From Chlamydoabsidia padenii (Eukaryota > Mucoromycota > Mucoromycetes > Mucorales > Cunninghamellaceae): a stretch of 64,000 nt of DNA. Below, piece by piece: positions 49,576-61,797 of the stretch (the first letter of the stretch is position 1; each line of letters opens with the position of its first letter). The DNA lies in contig JAIWND010000034.1 in NCBI GenBank assembly GCA_025330725.1, positions 62,001 to 126,000 on the forward strand, in the 5' to 3' direction. Made by a program: the position numbers and the translations under genes. The notes beneath the pieces were generated by a model. It did not search any database, was not told the DNA's origin, and worked only from the letters and a program-made list of their open reading frames with translations.

Positions 49576-52500
49576 TTATTCGCCCATGTTGTGTAATGTT
49601 CTTCCAACAAGATAGTAATCTTCACGAATCGATTGCACCCAGCGTCGGCCCATTTTTACCAAGAGAACACCAATATAATAAGACCCCACTAACATGATGC
49701 TGATAGGATAGGCGTTTTGAATAATTTCAATCTTTCCCATCGAATCTTCAGAATCTAAGGATAAAAAAGCATGAATATGTGGCTTTTGTTTGTAAAATAG
49801 AAAGAGAAAAAAATTAGTTTCATCTCACTTACCAATGAGCAATTGGATAACCACTAGACTAATTAAAAAGGGTACCACCAGTGCTGTGATACAGAATAGA
49901 CAGAGGGGGCCCAATACTTCAGAGCATAAAAACCAAAGATTCATGTTTGTAACGCCACGTCGGAATGCCTGTAATAAAAGGGAATGGATTAGTAAACTTG
50001 TAAGCTTTTATGTGAGTAATAGTACCTGGGTCAAATTAGCTTGGAATGAATTAGCAGGTAAAACATGCAACAAGCCATGGAAGAGATTCATACAAGCAAA
50101 CCCTCGAATCCAAACCGACATGATATCAGGAAGAGAGATCTTTTCACCGAAATCTTTTACAGGTACCAGAAGATACATTTCCATCATCATGCCAAATAAT
50201 AAAGGAATGACCACCCCAAAGATCCCTATAACCAACGACCACTTGAAGACCTTTTCGAGCGATCATAAATAAAGAGTGAGTTAGCCATCCTTTTTTTTTT
50301 AGCATGATTTACTTTACCATATGAGCAAGATTTCTAGAGTGAGACACAAATCTGGCCATTCTACCCGTCGTATTAGATTGAGAGACAACATCATTAATCA
50401 CTGCTGTAAAGTATCCGACCAAGGCCCCAGTCAATAGAATAATAATACCACCAACAAAGTAGGAATACATATCATGCACAGGCACTTGTAGATGGAATCC
50501 CTCTTTGAAGATGTATCTACCCAAGGCAAGAGGCAGAATAGTCAATGAGCAAAGAAGACAACTACCAGAGATCCAAAGAATCGTCATAAACAAGATCACC
50601 CGCTGCTTGAATCTAGGAGGAGTGTAGACAATAACCGTATTCGCTTCTTCACCACCAGGACCTCGGGCGGCAGGATGCCCAAATTCTCGTTCATTCTCGT
50701 CCAAAGGTAAAAGAGTCACCGTGTCGACGGGAACGAGCATGCGCCTTCCGAGGATGAATCTGACCCCATCATGTTTTGGCGCCCGCACCAGTTGACCATT
50801 CCATTCCAAGACACCATCTTGCCGGTGATTATGCTGTTGTAATATGGTTCCGTGTAGCCAGCCCGACCATGTTGGATATCGCATCACACCTTCTTCGTCC
50901 ATTGTTCGTACACCAAACATGAATGAAGTTAGTCGTAGTTGTCGGCACACAAATTGCATCCATTTGATCCAGAATCCTTTGATGACCCTGATGGGTCGGA
51001 AATATCGATTAATGGCGGGTACGATGATGTGTATAATTATGAGGTCGAAAGGCATTACAACAAGAGGTCGCCTATAATTTGATAAGAGAGAGGGAATGTT
51101 AGACACCTATCGTGATCATTTGCTTTTTCCCCCTTGTTTATTTAACTTACGACAAGTTCAATTGCAGAGGTAAAAAGTCATGCCCAAAGTAGTGGATGAC
51201 TTGAGCAACGCCGCCAACCCCGATGATGATGATAAGAGCATACATAGTAGCACTGGTACCGAGTTTCTTCAATTGACTGCCAATAGGTCGCTGGATAATT
51301 TCCTTTATGGGATGGAATTGAGGGTCATTAGGATCACGGATAAACCACATTACACCAGGACGGAGGATTTCACGACAGTTTGTGATCAGCCATGTGAACA
51401 TCACCATGAACACCATACCCGCGAACCAATAGGTAAAAACAGAAGACACCGGATTCATCCATGTATGTTCCAAGCTGCCCCAGATAGTTGATAAGCTTGG
51501 CAGAGGCATAGTAGAAAAATCCAGAAGAGCACCACAGACAATTGGGAATAAGAAGAGTTCAATTGCCAAGAAGAAGCCAGTCTTCAGAATAAGGTACTGT
51601 TGTCGAATCGTTCCATGAGCACGTTCACCAAATATGATTCTTGCCAACGACTGTGAAAAGTAGCAGGAGCTCATAGCCAAAGCGACAATGTAACCGATGA
51701 CAATGCATATAGTTCTGTCCATCGTCGATGTGCCAACCGCCAAGTTTCGATACCAAGCTGCCAATACTTTTAAAGATGGTTCCACCTGATTGATCCAATA
51801 TAAGAGCCTGTCAAATGCAGATTCAAAAGAGTTGAGTATACTAAGTTCGAATGTCGAAGCATGATGTAGTTGTGAGGATATATCGATTGTCCCATTGTTT
51901 GTAATGGCTATTGAAGCAAGTGATGGTGTCTTTGTGTTTAGTAGGCCCGAGAGATGTAGAGCCATTGTTGTCACAGTATGTTGAATAGTGATGGGCGTGA
52001 TAGATGTGTAGTAACTGGACATTATTGTTGAGAGTGATTCCAAAGATTGTATAGTAGTGGGCCATATCATATCAGTGAAAAGAGTAATCAGCCAATCAAT
52101 CACAGGATCAGTCACCATTCGAGTCAAAACAAACGGTACTCGTATAAAGTCAAAGACATCCGCCTAAAGATAATAAAGATATTAGTTTTTCTTTTTTGTC
52201 GTCCTTGTTAATTTGCACCTAATATGCTTACCATTACAAATGTCATTCCAATTAAATAAGGCATCCAGACTGTTATCCCCAGACAACTACTAATGACCAG
52301 CCCAATGAGGATGATGCTTTGTATCAACTTCCATAAACTACCCCGCATACCAACAGCTTCAAGCACATCTAAAATATCATCTTCGGCATTATTGTCATTG
52401 TCATTGATAGGTACTTGTGGATCAAGTCGAGGTGGTGGAAGTGCTACTTGTGGTCGTTGGTTGTCAAAGTTATTATCTTGTGGCCAATGTTGTTCATGTT

Positions 52501-54067
52501 GATCTTCATGCTGTTCTGGGATAGGGTCAAGACCTTGTTGTGGATGAGGTGGGAAGAGGGTGTCGGCATGAAGCTGGTTATATTGCTGAAAGTTTCCCAA
52601 AGGTTGATGGCGAAAGTTGTGGCTCGATGAAGAAGGGTCGTCAAAAGGAGATGGCGAATTGTACCATTGTAGCCCAGGTTCCGCACTTGATGCTCTTTGT
52701 TGCCGATCAATGTCTTCGTTTGCAGATTCAAATACTGTAAAATCACCATCTATATCCAAGAGTTGTCTTGACATTGGTGGTTCGGATGTTGCTCGTCTAT
52801 TTCGTAATGCTTCGTGTTCCGCCCTTGAGCTGGATGAGTCCCCATTGTCCATTCCCACTTGGTGAGGCCATAAGCGATAAGCAGATATCGGAGGTACATT
52901 GTCGATTTCATCTTCTGATATATGTGTATTGCCAGAGTCGCTGTCGCTGTCACCATCAAGACCCAAAGGACCTTGTCTATCAAATATCAAGTCATTATCC
53001 ACATTACCATGTTCGTTTCCTTCTTCATGTTGTTGGTCGTTAAAGTCTAAGAGTGCCAAGTCGTCGTGAGGATCATTTTCAGGAATAAGAGGTTCTTCAA
53101 TATTATCGTCCAACAATTCTTCAGGTATGTTTTGTACAATCCATTCACGCAAATAAAAGATTGCAACAAATACCACAAAGGTAACAAAAGTAATCACTTG
53201 TCCTTCAAAGCAATCCGCAACAAAGGTTCTAATAGTGAATTCCAAAATAAGAGCATTAGTATATCGTGGCGCAACCCTATTTATAATGTATACGATGATA
53301 AAGCTTACCTGATATCAGACGTTGTAAATGTTTGACCTAGTATGACAAATTGAGCAGGCATGTTGGGGAATGTCGTTATGTTTCCAGTCAGTTCACCAGA
53401 TTGATTAAATGGAGTTCCAGTAGGCGTCACCAGTTCAAGTATAGTTGTAGATGAAGGAGATCCAGAATAACTAGTGGTGTTGAGATTGAGGGTAGAGGAA
53501 GGTGATAAATGGAATTGGTTGATGGAGGCAGAGTAGTTTTGTAATTGTTGTATTTGGTCAGATAAGAGCTGACCACTCCAAAAGTAAAATCGCCAGACAT
53601 TGATGGTAAAGTAAGGCAGAATAAATAACCAAGCACACGCCACCAGACAGGCTCGTAACACCAAATAGATCAGCTTCGTCAACTTCTTTGCCAGCTGTAA
53701 TAAGAATAAACGCAGAGGAATAGATTCAGGCATATCCACACGGTAGACTATGAGAGTGATTTTTTTTTTTTTTTTTTTCAGAAAAAACAGTTAGTTGAGT
53801 TCAAGTGGTACACAAGTATAATATATTGTAATTATGTACCTGGAGTGAAGGAGTAGGGATGTTCACACAGTTCACAGTGCTTTTTCCGACTATGAGCAAG
53901 CCATTCCATCAAACTATAAACAAGTATTCATTAGTGACGTTTAAAGGGGCAAATTTTTGAACCTACCAGTCTTGATGGACATAGCGAATACTGCCAGAGC
54001 ATTTGCAAGGATGGAATAATGGCTGTTCAACCGATCCTTCACAGCGACACACTCTACATATGGCTAA

Positions 54068-54127
<60 letters not shown>

Positions 54128-54215
54128 ATAGAGCGTGATGAGTGATTCTATTGTTTTCGTGTTATCCTACGGTCTTGTCAGCTACAGGTATAAAAATGTT
54201 ACCTTCTTGTTCCAT
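49576..54215 (-). CDS. Doa10/Ssm4/MARCH6-type ER ubiquitin ligase
   Basis: Ten exons, 54215-54203, 54063-53967, 53913-53840, 53747-53309, 53228-52232, 52163-51151, 51071-50318, 50250-50026, 49968-49833 and 49754-49576, give 1308 residues. The RING-CH finger is complete within the first 53 residues: C7, C10, C24, C26, H34, C37, C50, C53. It is followed by [15 protein letters not shown] and a first helix pair, a ~300-residue acidic, disordered cytoplasmic loop, and then many helices, including the conserved internal region around SGWLHG...[15 protein letters not shown] and the C-terminal [18 protein letters not shown]. This is the multi-spanning E3 of ERAD (yeast Doa10, human MARCH6). Exon 1 codes four residues; intron 1 holds a 57-nt homopolymer. 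Shares a 304-bp promoter with a transporter. Confidence 0.95.
54069..54125. repeat. 57-nt A homopolymer in Doa10-like intron 1
   Basis: Uninterrupted A on the + strand, poly(T) on the gene strand, ending just before the 3' splice site GTTAG. Confidence 0.9.
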
Positions 54216-54519
54216 TGCACCTTATTTTCATGTACAAGAGTGAGTGCGTATATAAGGAAGAGAGTATAGTGGACGTAAGTATAAAAAGTGGAATGGATGT
54301 GAAGAAGAAGGATGGAAAAGACTTTGGACGCTGTAAAACAAGAAACAGTTTATCGCCTCCCCCCTCATAGATTAAAACGCCGCTCTCAAACCAGAAAAAT
54401 TGAGACCCCAATTTTTTTTTTCCCCACTTCTCTTCTCTTTTTTCTATATTCATTTGATTAATCGCTGATATTATAACCCCCTTTTTATCTACTTTACTTT
54501 GTTTTATACAAGTTCTGCT
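54216..54519. promoter_or_regulatory. Bidirectional promoter, Doa10-like / AVT-like
   Basis: 304 bp between divergent ATGs, holding AAAACGCCG at 54374-54382 and a nearby CTCAAACC. Confidence 0.45.
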
Positions 54520-54728
54520 ATGGAACGTACTATTACCATTGACTTGCCTGTGGAGACTGTTGCCAAAGTGGTGAAACGACACCTTGTATACCCACAGGTC
54601 TCCGTACCTCCTTTGCCACCATTTGGGGGTGAATCCTCCATGATACCCTCACCACCACGAAAAAGGTCATCTCGTAAACAACGTCAACAACAGTTACAAC
54701 AACAACAGATAAAACAACAAGAAATTCG

Positions 54729-54785
<57 letters not shown>

Positions 54786-57055
54786 GCAGCAAGAAGAGGA
54801 ACCCTTACAACAACAAAGAAACCCAGTGTATCAAGACCAAGACAAGCAACCATTAACATACAATACTCATCACTTGTTACCTAGTGGGGCTATTCTCGAC
54901 GATATCTACAAGTGGACTGCTCATGTCGAACATTTAGAACAACGGCGTCAACGAACTCAATCGATATCACTTCCTGCAGTGCGAACACCAATGACAGATC
55001 CCCTTTTGCAATCCTTGAAACAACCAGGTGGCTTCCGTCGACACTTTGTACTCACCAAGGCGGCTCGACAAGGAAAACGCCCTCCAAACTTTGTCACCAG
55101 CAGCTTTGTAGAATTCTTATGTTTATATGGACATTTTGGTGGAGAAGATCTCAGTGATACGGACGACTCCTCCTCTGATGACATCAATGATGGTAGCGAC
55201 AATAATGATGATATGAATCAATCCACCGGTACTAGTGATTCGGATAGTCTTGGAGGGGATCATCATCGACACGGACAAGAAGAAGGTAATGTAATGGTCT
55301 ATGGTGGTCCTTTACTTCATCATGCCTCTCTCTCCTCAATCACTCACAATCAACAACAAAAGCAGAAACAACGCTATGGCACCACGACTGATATGGAACA
55401 ATCGAATGGATCATCTTCAACATCTGTTTTACCATTTCCTGTATCGACTATCAAGAATAGGGATCATCATCATCAGCCATTACAATACCGTCACCTCCAT
55501 GCACGTGAAACAATGCCTCTGCTATCAAGATCAAGACCTGGACAAACACTTCAAGGAAAGGCTACCCCTGGAAAAGCAATGTTTTTATTATTGAAATCAT
55601 TTGTCACAACTGGTAAGTAAGGGATCATTTGAATGACCAACTTGATTACTGATTCGGCTCTATTTTTACTCTCTTAGGTATCATGTTTGTTCCTAAAGGG
55701 TACGTTATGAATCTTCCTCAAATCACTATCAACTCATACAATTATGTCATTTATTTAGGTTTGAAAACGGCGGATTGTTATTTTCTATATTTGCAATGAC
55801 TGCATGGGCTCTGATATCACTGTGGTCCTTTTTACTTTTGGTGCAAACAAGACTGGTCATCCCTGCTAGCTTTAGTGACATGGGAAGTGTACTTTATGGT
55901 CCCAAAATGCGTATGGCTGTACTGGTGACAATCACTTTATCTCAAATCGGGTTTGTGTGTGCCTACATGGTATTTGTGGCCGAAAATCTCCAATCCTTGG
56001 TATTGACCTTCTCTAAATGTCGGTTACTGGTGCCAATGCATCTATTGATTCTCGCCCAAAGCTTTGCTTTTATCCCTTTAGCCATGATCAGAAAGATCCA
56101 ACGTCTCTCGGTGTTTGCTCTGATTGCTGATGTCTTTATTATCATTGGTCTCTCCTACCTGTTTTACTATGACTTTAGGGAATTGACTACGGTGGGTGTG
56201 GCGGACTCGGTGGCATTATGGAATCCCATTTACTTTCCCTTATTCATTGGTACTGCAGCATTTACCTATGAAGGCATTGGTTTAGGTGAGGAGGGAAAAA
56301 AAAAAAAAAGATGAAATCATATTATTTGTAACAATCTAGCCTTGATCCCGTCTTATACTTTATAGTCATTCCGATTACTGAATCAATGAAGGAACCTCAA
56401 CAATTCCCGGCTGTCTTGCGCCGTGCTCTCTTTATCATCACTTGTCTTTTTATATCTATGGGTGCATTATCTTATATGACATTTGGCGATCAAGTACAAA
56501 CCATCATTCTACTCAACCTTCCCAGTAAGGATCCCATGGTATCATCCATTCAAACATTATACTCCTTGGCCATCTGTCTGTCCATCCCTCTTCAACTCTT
56601 CCCGGCGATTCGTATCATGGAAAATGGACTCTTTACGACAAGATCGGGCAAGAACAATGCGGTGGTGAAATGGCAAAAGAATGTGTTTCGAGTACTGGTT
56701 GTCTTTCTGTGTGCCTGGATTGGTATAGTAGGCTCCAAGGACAAGCTGGACAAATTTGTGCCTTTGATTGGTGCATTATTTTGTATTCCATTGTGTTTTG
56801 TATTTCCTCCTTTGTTTCATCTCAGGGCATTACAACTCCCTCCGATGCGACGTTTTGCCAATTATCTCTTAATTCTCTTTGGTGTAGTTTGGTATGTATT
56901 GATATTAAAGGGGGTAATCGGATAACCTGTATTATTATTAAACTTTTATTTTATTTTACCATAGTATGATTTGGGTGGCCACTTCTACATTGAGTCAATG
57001 GAACTCTGCTGAAGTCGTTGATCCTGTCAAGCAATGTATACTTCATCGATCATAA
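54520..57055 (+). CDS. Vacuolar amino-acid transporter (Avt3/Avt4-like, SLC36 type)
   Basis: Exons 54520-55612, 55678-55699 (22 nt), 55759-56285, 56366-56891 and 56965-57055 give 752 residues. The first ~350 are cytosolic and disordered, with a run of about 24 glutamines near 54727-54792 and acidic/His-rich stretches; such long N-tails are typical of Avt3/4. From AMFLLLKSFVTTGIMFVPKGFENGG onward come ~11 helices of the AAAP fold, with IVIPITESMKEPQQFP (VPIE..M..P motif) and GALSYMTFGDQVQTIILLNLP. The family exports neutral amino acids from the vacuole to the cytosol. The frame is conserved through every junction. High confidence in family, moderate in paralogue. Confidence 0.9.
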
Positions 57056-57067
57056 CGTCATCATTAT

Positions 57068-57106
<39 letters not shown>

Positions 57107-57362
57107 TTGGTATCATACCCTTTGTCCATATAGTTTATACTCCCCTTTGTCATGTTACCCTTTTTATTACCATTATACTGTAGCCAACATTTGAATAAAC
57201 CCCCTCTATCCTCTCTAATTTATAGCATATATACAATAAAAACCAAACATCAATAGCTATATCCATAAATTTATTGTGTCATTTATTATCAACAGTCAAT
57301 ATAGTTTATATACAAAAGGAATAAAGGTGTGGTTGAATGGAGTCCTATACTACGACTATAAA
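57056..57362. other. Convergent intergenic region
   Basis: A ~34-nt A-tract at ~57070-57103, AATAAA signals on both strands. No gene seen. Confidence 0.6.
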
Positions 57363-58714
57363 CTACAGGCGCGAGAGAAGCTCCGACATGGTTTGGGAAT
57401 CCTTTTCCAAAGCGGCGTGAGCTTCATTAACCAAACGAATAGCACGTTGTGATGATCCCCATGTTGATTGATATCCGTTATGACCATAGTTGTGTGTCAC
57501 TGCAATCTTGCGTCCCAAAGGTGTCACTAGATAGTAAAAGCATTGTATGAGAATCCAATACGCCTATCTTTTTTTTTTATCCTGCTTACCTATGAATTGG
57601 TTCTCGATGCGCGCACCATGAGGATGAATGGATTTAGTCATTGCTACTTGATCGAGAATATCCAACGAGTCGATTCCTTTACCCCATTTCAATTCAGGAC
57701 AATACGCGGCGAGTTTTTCCAAAACATCCTTTGCATCTTGTTGATGTTGCTGTTGTTGACCGTCTTGGTGCCTTGATCCCACCACAATAGTGCCGTCGCC
57801 ACGAGGGTAAAGATACATATCACCATCCTGGGTCTTGACATTAACAGATTTTCTAATTTGACTGGCCCGGACAATCCATTGATAGTTTACCACCTTAACA
57901 GAACTATGCGACTGTGTATTCAAATCATCGACGCAGTTGACAATAATGTTGACATGATCGTGTAATGCATCCAATAATGTGTTGATTTTGGTTTTTCTTT
58001 GTCTTCCACCTAGAGCCAGGAATTGTGTTTGTAACCATCCGATGTATCGCTTTGTGTTGATCAGGACTAATAATGGAGGAAAAGATGGCATGTGAATACT
58101 TGATTGTGAATGGGATCAATCATCATAACCTACCTGTCGTGTAGTGATAACCCAGTTTGACATTCTTTGGTAGTTCTTGTTCTTGGATAACTTCAAACTA
58201 GATAAAATTAGGATGGTCAATACCAGACCCTGTCATGTTCGTGAGTCACTTACACTAGGTACGATATGTTTCCACCAAGGATTCAACTGGTCAGCCGTTG
58301 GATTTTGATAATACTTAAAGCTGTCACCGATCATTATTCCAGATTCCATTGCTTTGCACTTGGCCAACTTCCAAAGCATTTTGAAGGTAGAAGTATCGTA
58401 ATCTGTCAAGTAAAGAGTTAGTAAAGTTACGCCATATGTCGTCCCCCCTTTAAAAAAACGGCTCTTTTTTATTTATTTATTTATTTATTTAGGTGCTTAC
58501 GTTGTAAATTGGCATCAGATATAGATGCAAAAGTTTGCCATTGAGAAGTAGTATCATCAGGATGGTAAGTCGATGTAAAATAATCCGGGTCACCTGGGAA
58601 TGTACTTGCCATCATTGTAACCTTGTATCCTTGAAGTAGTAGCAAAATGGCAGTTGTATAACCGTAGGCATTAGAACCAATAACGTGCACTCGTGGTAAA
58701 GAGGAAGTAAACAT
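57363..58714 (-). CDS. D-amino-acid oxidase-like FAD protein
   Basis: Exons 58714-58501, 58402-58254, 58197-58134, 58066-57590 and 57526-57363 give 355 residues, normal for DAAO. Seen: N-terminal Rossmann segment VHVIGSNAYGYTTAILLL, VVNYQWIVRASQ, substrate/FAD region GDMYLYPRGDGTIVVGSRHQDG, and the C-terminal signature HNYGHNGYQSTWGSSQ. Two glycines that are normally invariant in DAAO (third position of GxGxxG and the second Gly of HNYGHGG) are both asparagine here. The family deaminates D-amino acids oxidatively, usually in peroxisomes; the C-terminus SRL is a PTS1-type tripeptide (ends ...ELLSRL). Whether it still binds FAD is open. Confidence 0.85.
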
Positions 58715-59158
58715 AATAAAAAGTTTGATCAGGTAGTGTGAATGGAGAAGGGAAAGAGTGGGAAAATTTAGGGAGACCTCACTTTTATGCTCTTAACTTT
58801 CAAATCCCGCTATTTTTCTTTGACTTTCCCACCCTATACAAAAAAAAAAGTTACATGATTATTATTTTTTTAATGTGGGAGTCATGCTGATGTGATCTAT
58901 TCCATCATAGGTATGACGTGTCATACTCACATACAGTACATTTCATGACATTTGGGTTGTTCCCCTTTACTTTCCAATAACCATCAAAGGTACAAAGTCG
59001 AGAAAAAGAAAAAGGCGGGGTAAGCATATTCTGACCAATCACAATCATCCTAGCCATCAACGCAATGTTCACTTTAACCCTGTTTTTATGATAAGATGAT
59101 AAAGGAAAGTTTTAGCCAGTTATATCCTGGTTTTTACTTAAGATTTACCACAAATAGA
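58715..59158. other. Intergenic, DAAO-like promoter
   Basis: TTTCAAATCCCGC at 58798-58810, 84-96 bp before the DAAO-like ATG. No gene seen. Confidence 0.55.
58798..58810 (+). promoter_or_regulatory. TTTCAAATCCCGC element upstream of the DAAO-like gene
   Basis: Perfect copy, antisense to the gene, followed by a T-rich tract. Confidence 0.45.
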
Positions 59159-59362
59159 TCACTCGTATGACACTTTACCCTCACCCGTGAACTTACGAAT
59201 AAAAGTACACCTGTCTCGATACTCTAGTGCAGCAAGAGACTGAGCTTCCCATCTACACCCACTTTTACCACCTGCATGATTCCTTCGCCACATATGATTG
59301 AATCCCCGGCTTATACGGCTTTCAAGCCAGCCGTCCCGATAAAATGACATCCACTGAGGCAT
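59159..59362 (-). other. GC-richer island with open frame or structured RNA, unresolved
   Basis: About 200 bp of higher GC than its surroundings. The minus strand has an open frame (MPQWMSFYRDGWLESRISRG..., 67 residues, to position 59159) whose composition is coding-like, but it has no start context or recognised domain. It also holds a hairpin around 59318-59337 (ACGGCT...AGCC.GCCGT). Could be a gene fragment or a non-coding RNA. Confidence 0.25.
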
Positions 59363-59593
59363 GAAACAAAAGCACCATCACCATACATATCAGCGGCGCA
59401 CAAGTTAATCTACCTTCCATACGTTCCTATATAGACACCCACTAGTATACAAATTTTATTAAAGACATTCAATAAAAACCATATATATGTAAAACCATGT
59501 ACTTTTATTACAATTGTATAATGAATAACTAAATAAGGGTAATAAAAAGGGTTCATCAGTAGCCAGGAGAATCACCAGGGACAAGCGCATCGT
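59363..59593. other. RPS29 3' flank
   Basis: AT-rich with AATAAA signals on the minus strand near 59510. No gene seen. Confidence 0.5.
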
Positions 59594-59964
59594 TTAACGG
59601 TACTATATTATATAAAGACAGGAAGAGAAAGATTAAGGATTAGTATCAGACTTCATGATTTCCTTCCTCCCCATTATTCATCCCAGCCTGCTGATTGACA
59701 ATTACCTTGTGGAAACCGATATCGTTAGCGTATTCACGGAAACATTGACGGCAAATGTTGAGGTTATACTTGCGGATCAAACCAGCTTGGTGAGCGCAGA
59801 CACGACTAGAATCAATCAATCGAGTACCAGGGGTAAGAGTTAATCAAAGCAAAGCAATGTTGGTTCCAACGTTTGTCTGTTTTTTTTCGTTACACCACTT
59901 ACCATTGACGAGAGCCCTTACCGTAGGTCTTGGGGCGAGAATTCCAAACGTTAGCGTGAGCCAT
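59594..59964 (-). CDS. RPS29: 40S ribosomal protein S29 (uS14)
   Basis: Three exons, 59964-59903, 59805-59706 and 59602-59594, give 56 residues, the exact family length. Sequence runs [20 protein letters not shown], then [23 protein letters not shown] (zinc ligands in CxxC...CxxC), [11 protein letters not shown] and the invariant YR end. The last coding exon is only 9 nt (TAC CGT TAA), so no long open frame shows the gene. It sits in the beak/head of the small ribosomal subunit. Upstream there is GGTCACA and a TTTAG-GGG-like CTAAACCC, recalling ribosomal-protein promoter boxes. High confidence. Confidence 0.96.
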
Positions 59965-61797
59965 GATATCAACAATACAAGGAAGAGGGAGGAGAAAGAA
60001 AGGAAAGGGATTGAAAATCGATTTCAGTCCTTTTTTGTTTGTTCAATTTTTTTTTTCCTTCGCCGGTCACAAAAAAAAAAAGGAACTGGGCTGAACAAGA
60101 CGGCGGACTTTTTTAGGCGGCCCTTTCGAAGGGTTTAGCTTTGGAGACGATCCACTGACAGGGTACTGTTTGTCATAGATTCAAATCCTTAATGTATCAT
60201 TCATATAAAATAGTACATACATATACCACCCAGACCAGCGAAAGAACAAAGTAGATAATCAATGTTATGTGCTCTAGAGGATGCATGAAAGCGGGATGCC
60301 AAATAACATATTCAAATCCCGGTCGAAATGACAAATCGGGAAAGTGGCTACATATATGCCTTGTCTTAACATTTTGAAATACCTTCCCCTTTCCTGCTCA
60401 TCTTAAAAATTGACATCTTTTGATACCAGGAAGCGTGATCAATTATTATATGTGATGGGCAAAAAATGGGCTGTCAGTGTTAGTTTGAAATGCCAAGATC
60501 GATGAATCAGTCAAGTCCTTTTCCTTCTTCTCGGTACGTACAAAAGAATGAGCTGGCACGATCCTGGTGTAAAGTTTGCATTGTCTTTACATAAACCATG
60601 AGCAACCCATGTTTACGGAACCAGCACTTTTACACTTTTCATTCATACATACAAACATTACTTTTGTCAAGTTCATACAAAACATTCAAATCCCGCCCAA
60701 AGTAAGATAATGCCAAGTTTTTAACGGGGTTTCATAACCCGGATGTCGTGAGTAGAGGAATGTTATCAGAAGCAGGAGCAAGAGAATCAGAGAAAAAACC
60801 AGCAGCAGTATGGTTATGAATGAGCACAGAAGGCACGAATCCAAGCACAGAGCCAGAGAACGGATGTTTCTAGACGCATGAACACTTTGTCGCCAAAATA
60901 TGTTGCAAACAGGACAGCATACAACACTTTGCAACTTTGGCGTCAAGTTGTCATCATCCCAAAGTTGATCAGAGTTCTTAACCGCACCTCATTGGCATCC
61001 AGAGCGGGGGTTGAATACATAGAATAGATTGTTAGACACATCTTTTCTCATCCTTCTTTCGATACCTTTACCTTTTGTTCATCATCGCAGAGTTGATAGT
61101 TATATAAAGAAAGAAAAGAAGAGGAAGAAGAGGAATAGAGATCATTATCCTTTTCTTCAAAACGTCGCTTTTTTTTTTTGTTTCACTGTGTGTGAACGAC
61201 ACGGAGATGCATGTGGGAAGGTAATCGGGTTTTGAATTTAGCATGAGTAACGAAATTTCAGACGACACCGCTTTCACATCCCAAAATCTCCAAAAAACAT
61301 AGTCTCTAGTCGAGTTCATGGCTTCTATAGCATGTCTTCTATAGCCCACCCAACAACTGATTATGCATATTCAAACCCCAATTCATGCAAATTTACCTAT
61401 ACCTATATGGGCCCACCTAGTCATATTCCCCTCGCACCTGATCCTAATGATAGGCTCACAGGGTAGCGAAATTTGATTCATGCAAGTGAAGGCGGTATTT
61501 TAATTTCAGATCCCGATTCTGCATGAATTACACAATTCAGCAAACCAAGTGTCGTTGCCAGGGGTAGCCTAGGAGAGGAGCAATTTACATTTAAAAAAAA
61601 AATCCAGAGTCTTTTCATCATGCCAAAAACCTATGCCTACACTATAACAACGCTCGTCATAGCTTAATTACATACAGGCGCCAGCTAGAGCCCAACAAGG
61701 GACGCCAGTCGGCGACCCGGTCGTTTATTGACCAAAAAAAAAGGTGGGGTAAAAGGGACAAACTATACTAATGGGACAAAATATACTAGTAAACAAT
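59965..61797. other. Gene-poor region between RPS29 and Helitron remnant
   Basis: No convincing gene. Contains GGTCACA (60065-60071) and reverse CTAAACCC (~60133) in the RPS29 promoter, element copies TTCAAATCCCGG (60311), TTCAAATCCCGCC (60685-60697), degenerate ones near 61369 and 61505 next to ATGCA sequence, and a GC-rich patch at ~61680-61730 next to the helicase fragment. Confidence 0.5.
60065..60140 (-). promoter_or_regulatory. Candidate RPS29 promoter boxes
   Basis: GGTCACA (60065-60071, similar to the HomolD core GTCACA) ~100 bp before the ATG, and CTAAACCC on the minus strand at ~60133-60140 (telobox-like). Resemblance only. Confidence 0.3.

Noticed and set aside
9249..60697. TTCAAATCCCGC copies as tRNA genes
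   Set aside because: They match the B-box, but no A-box or cloverleaf could be drawn around any copy examined.
60686..61349. Reverse frames of 86 and 93 codons
   Set aside because: Low-complexity, no splice partners or domains.
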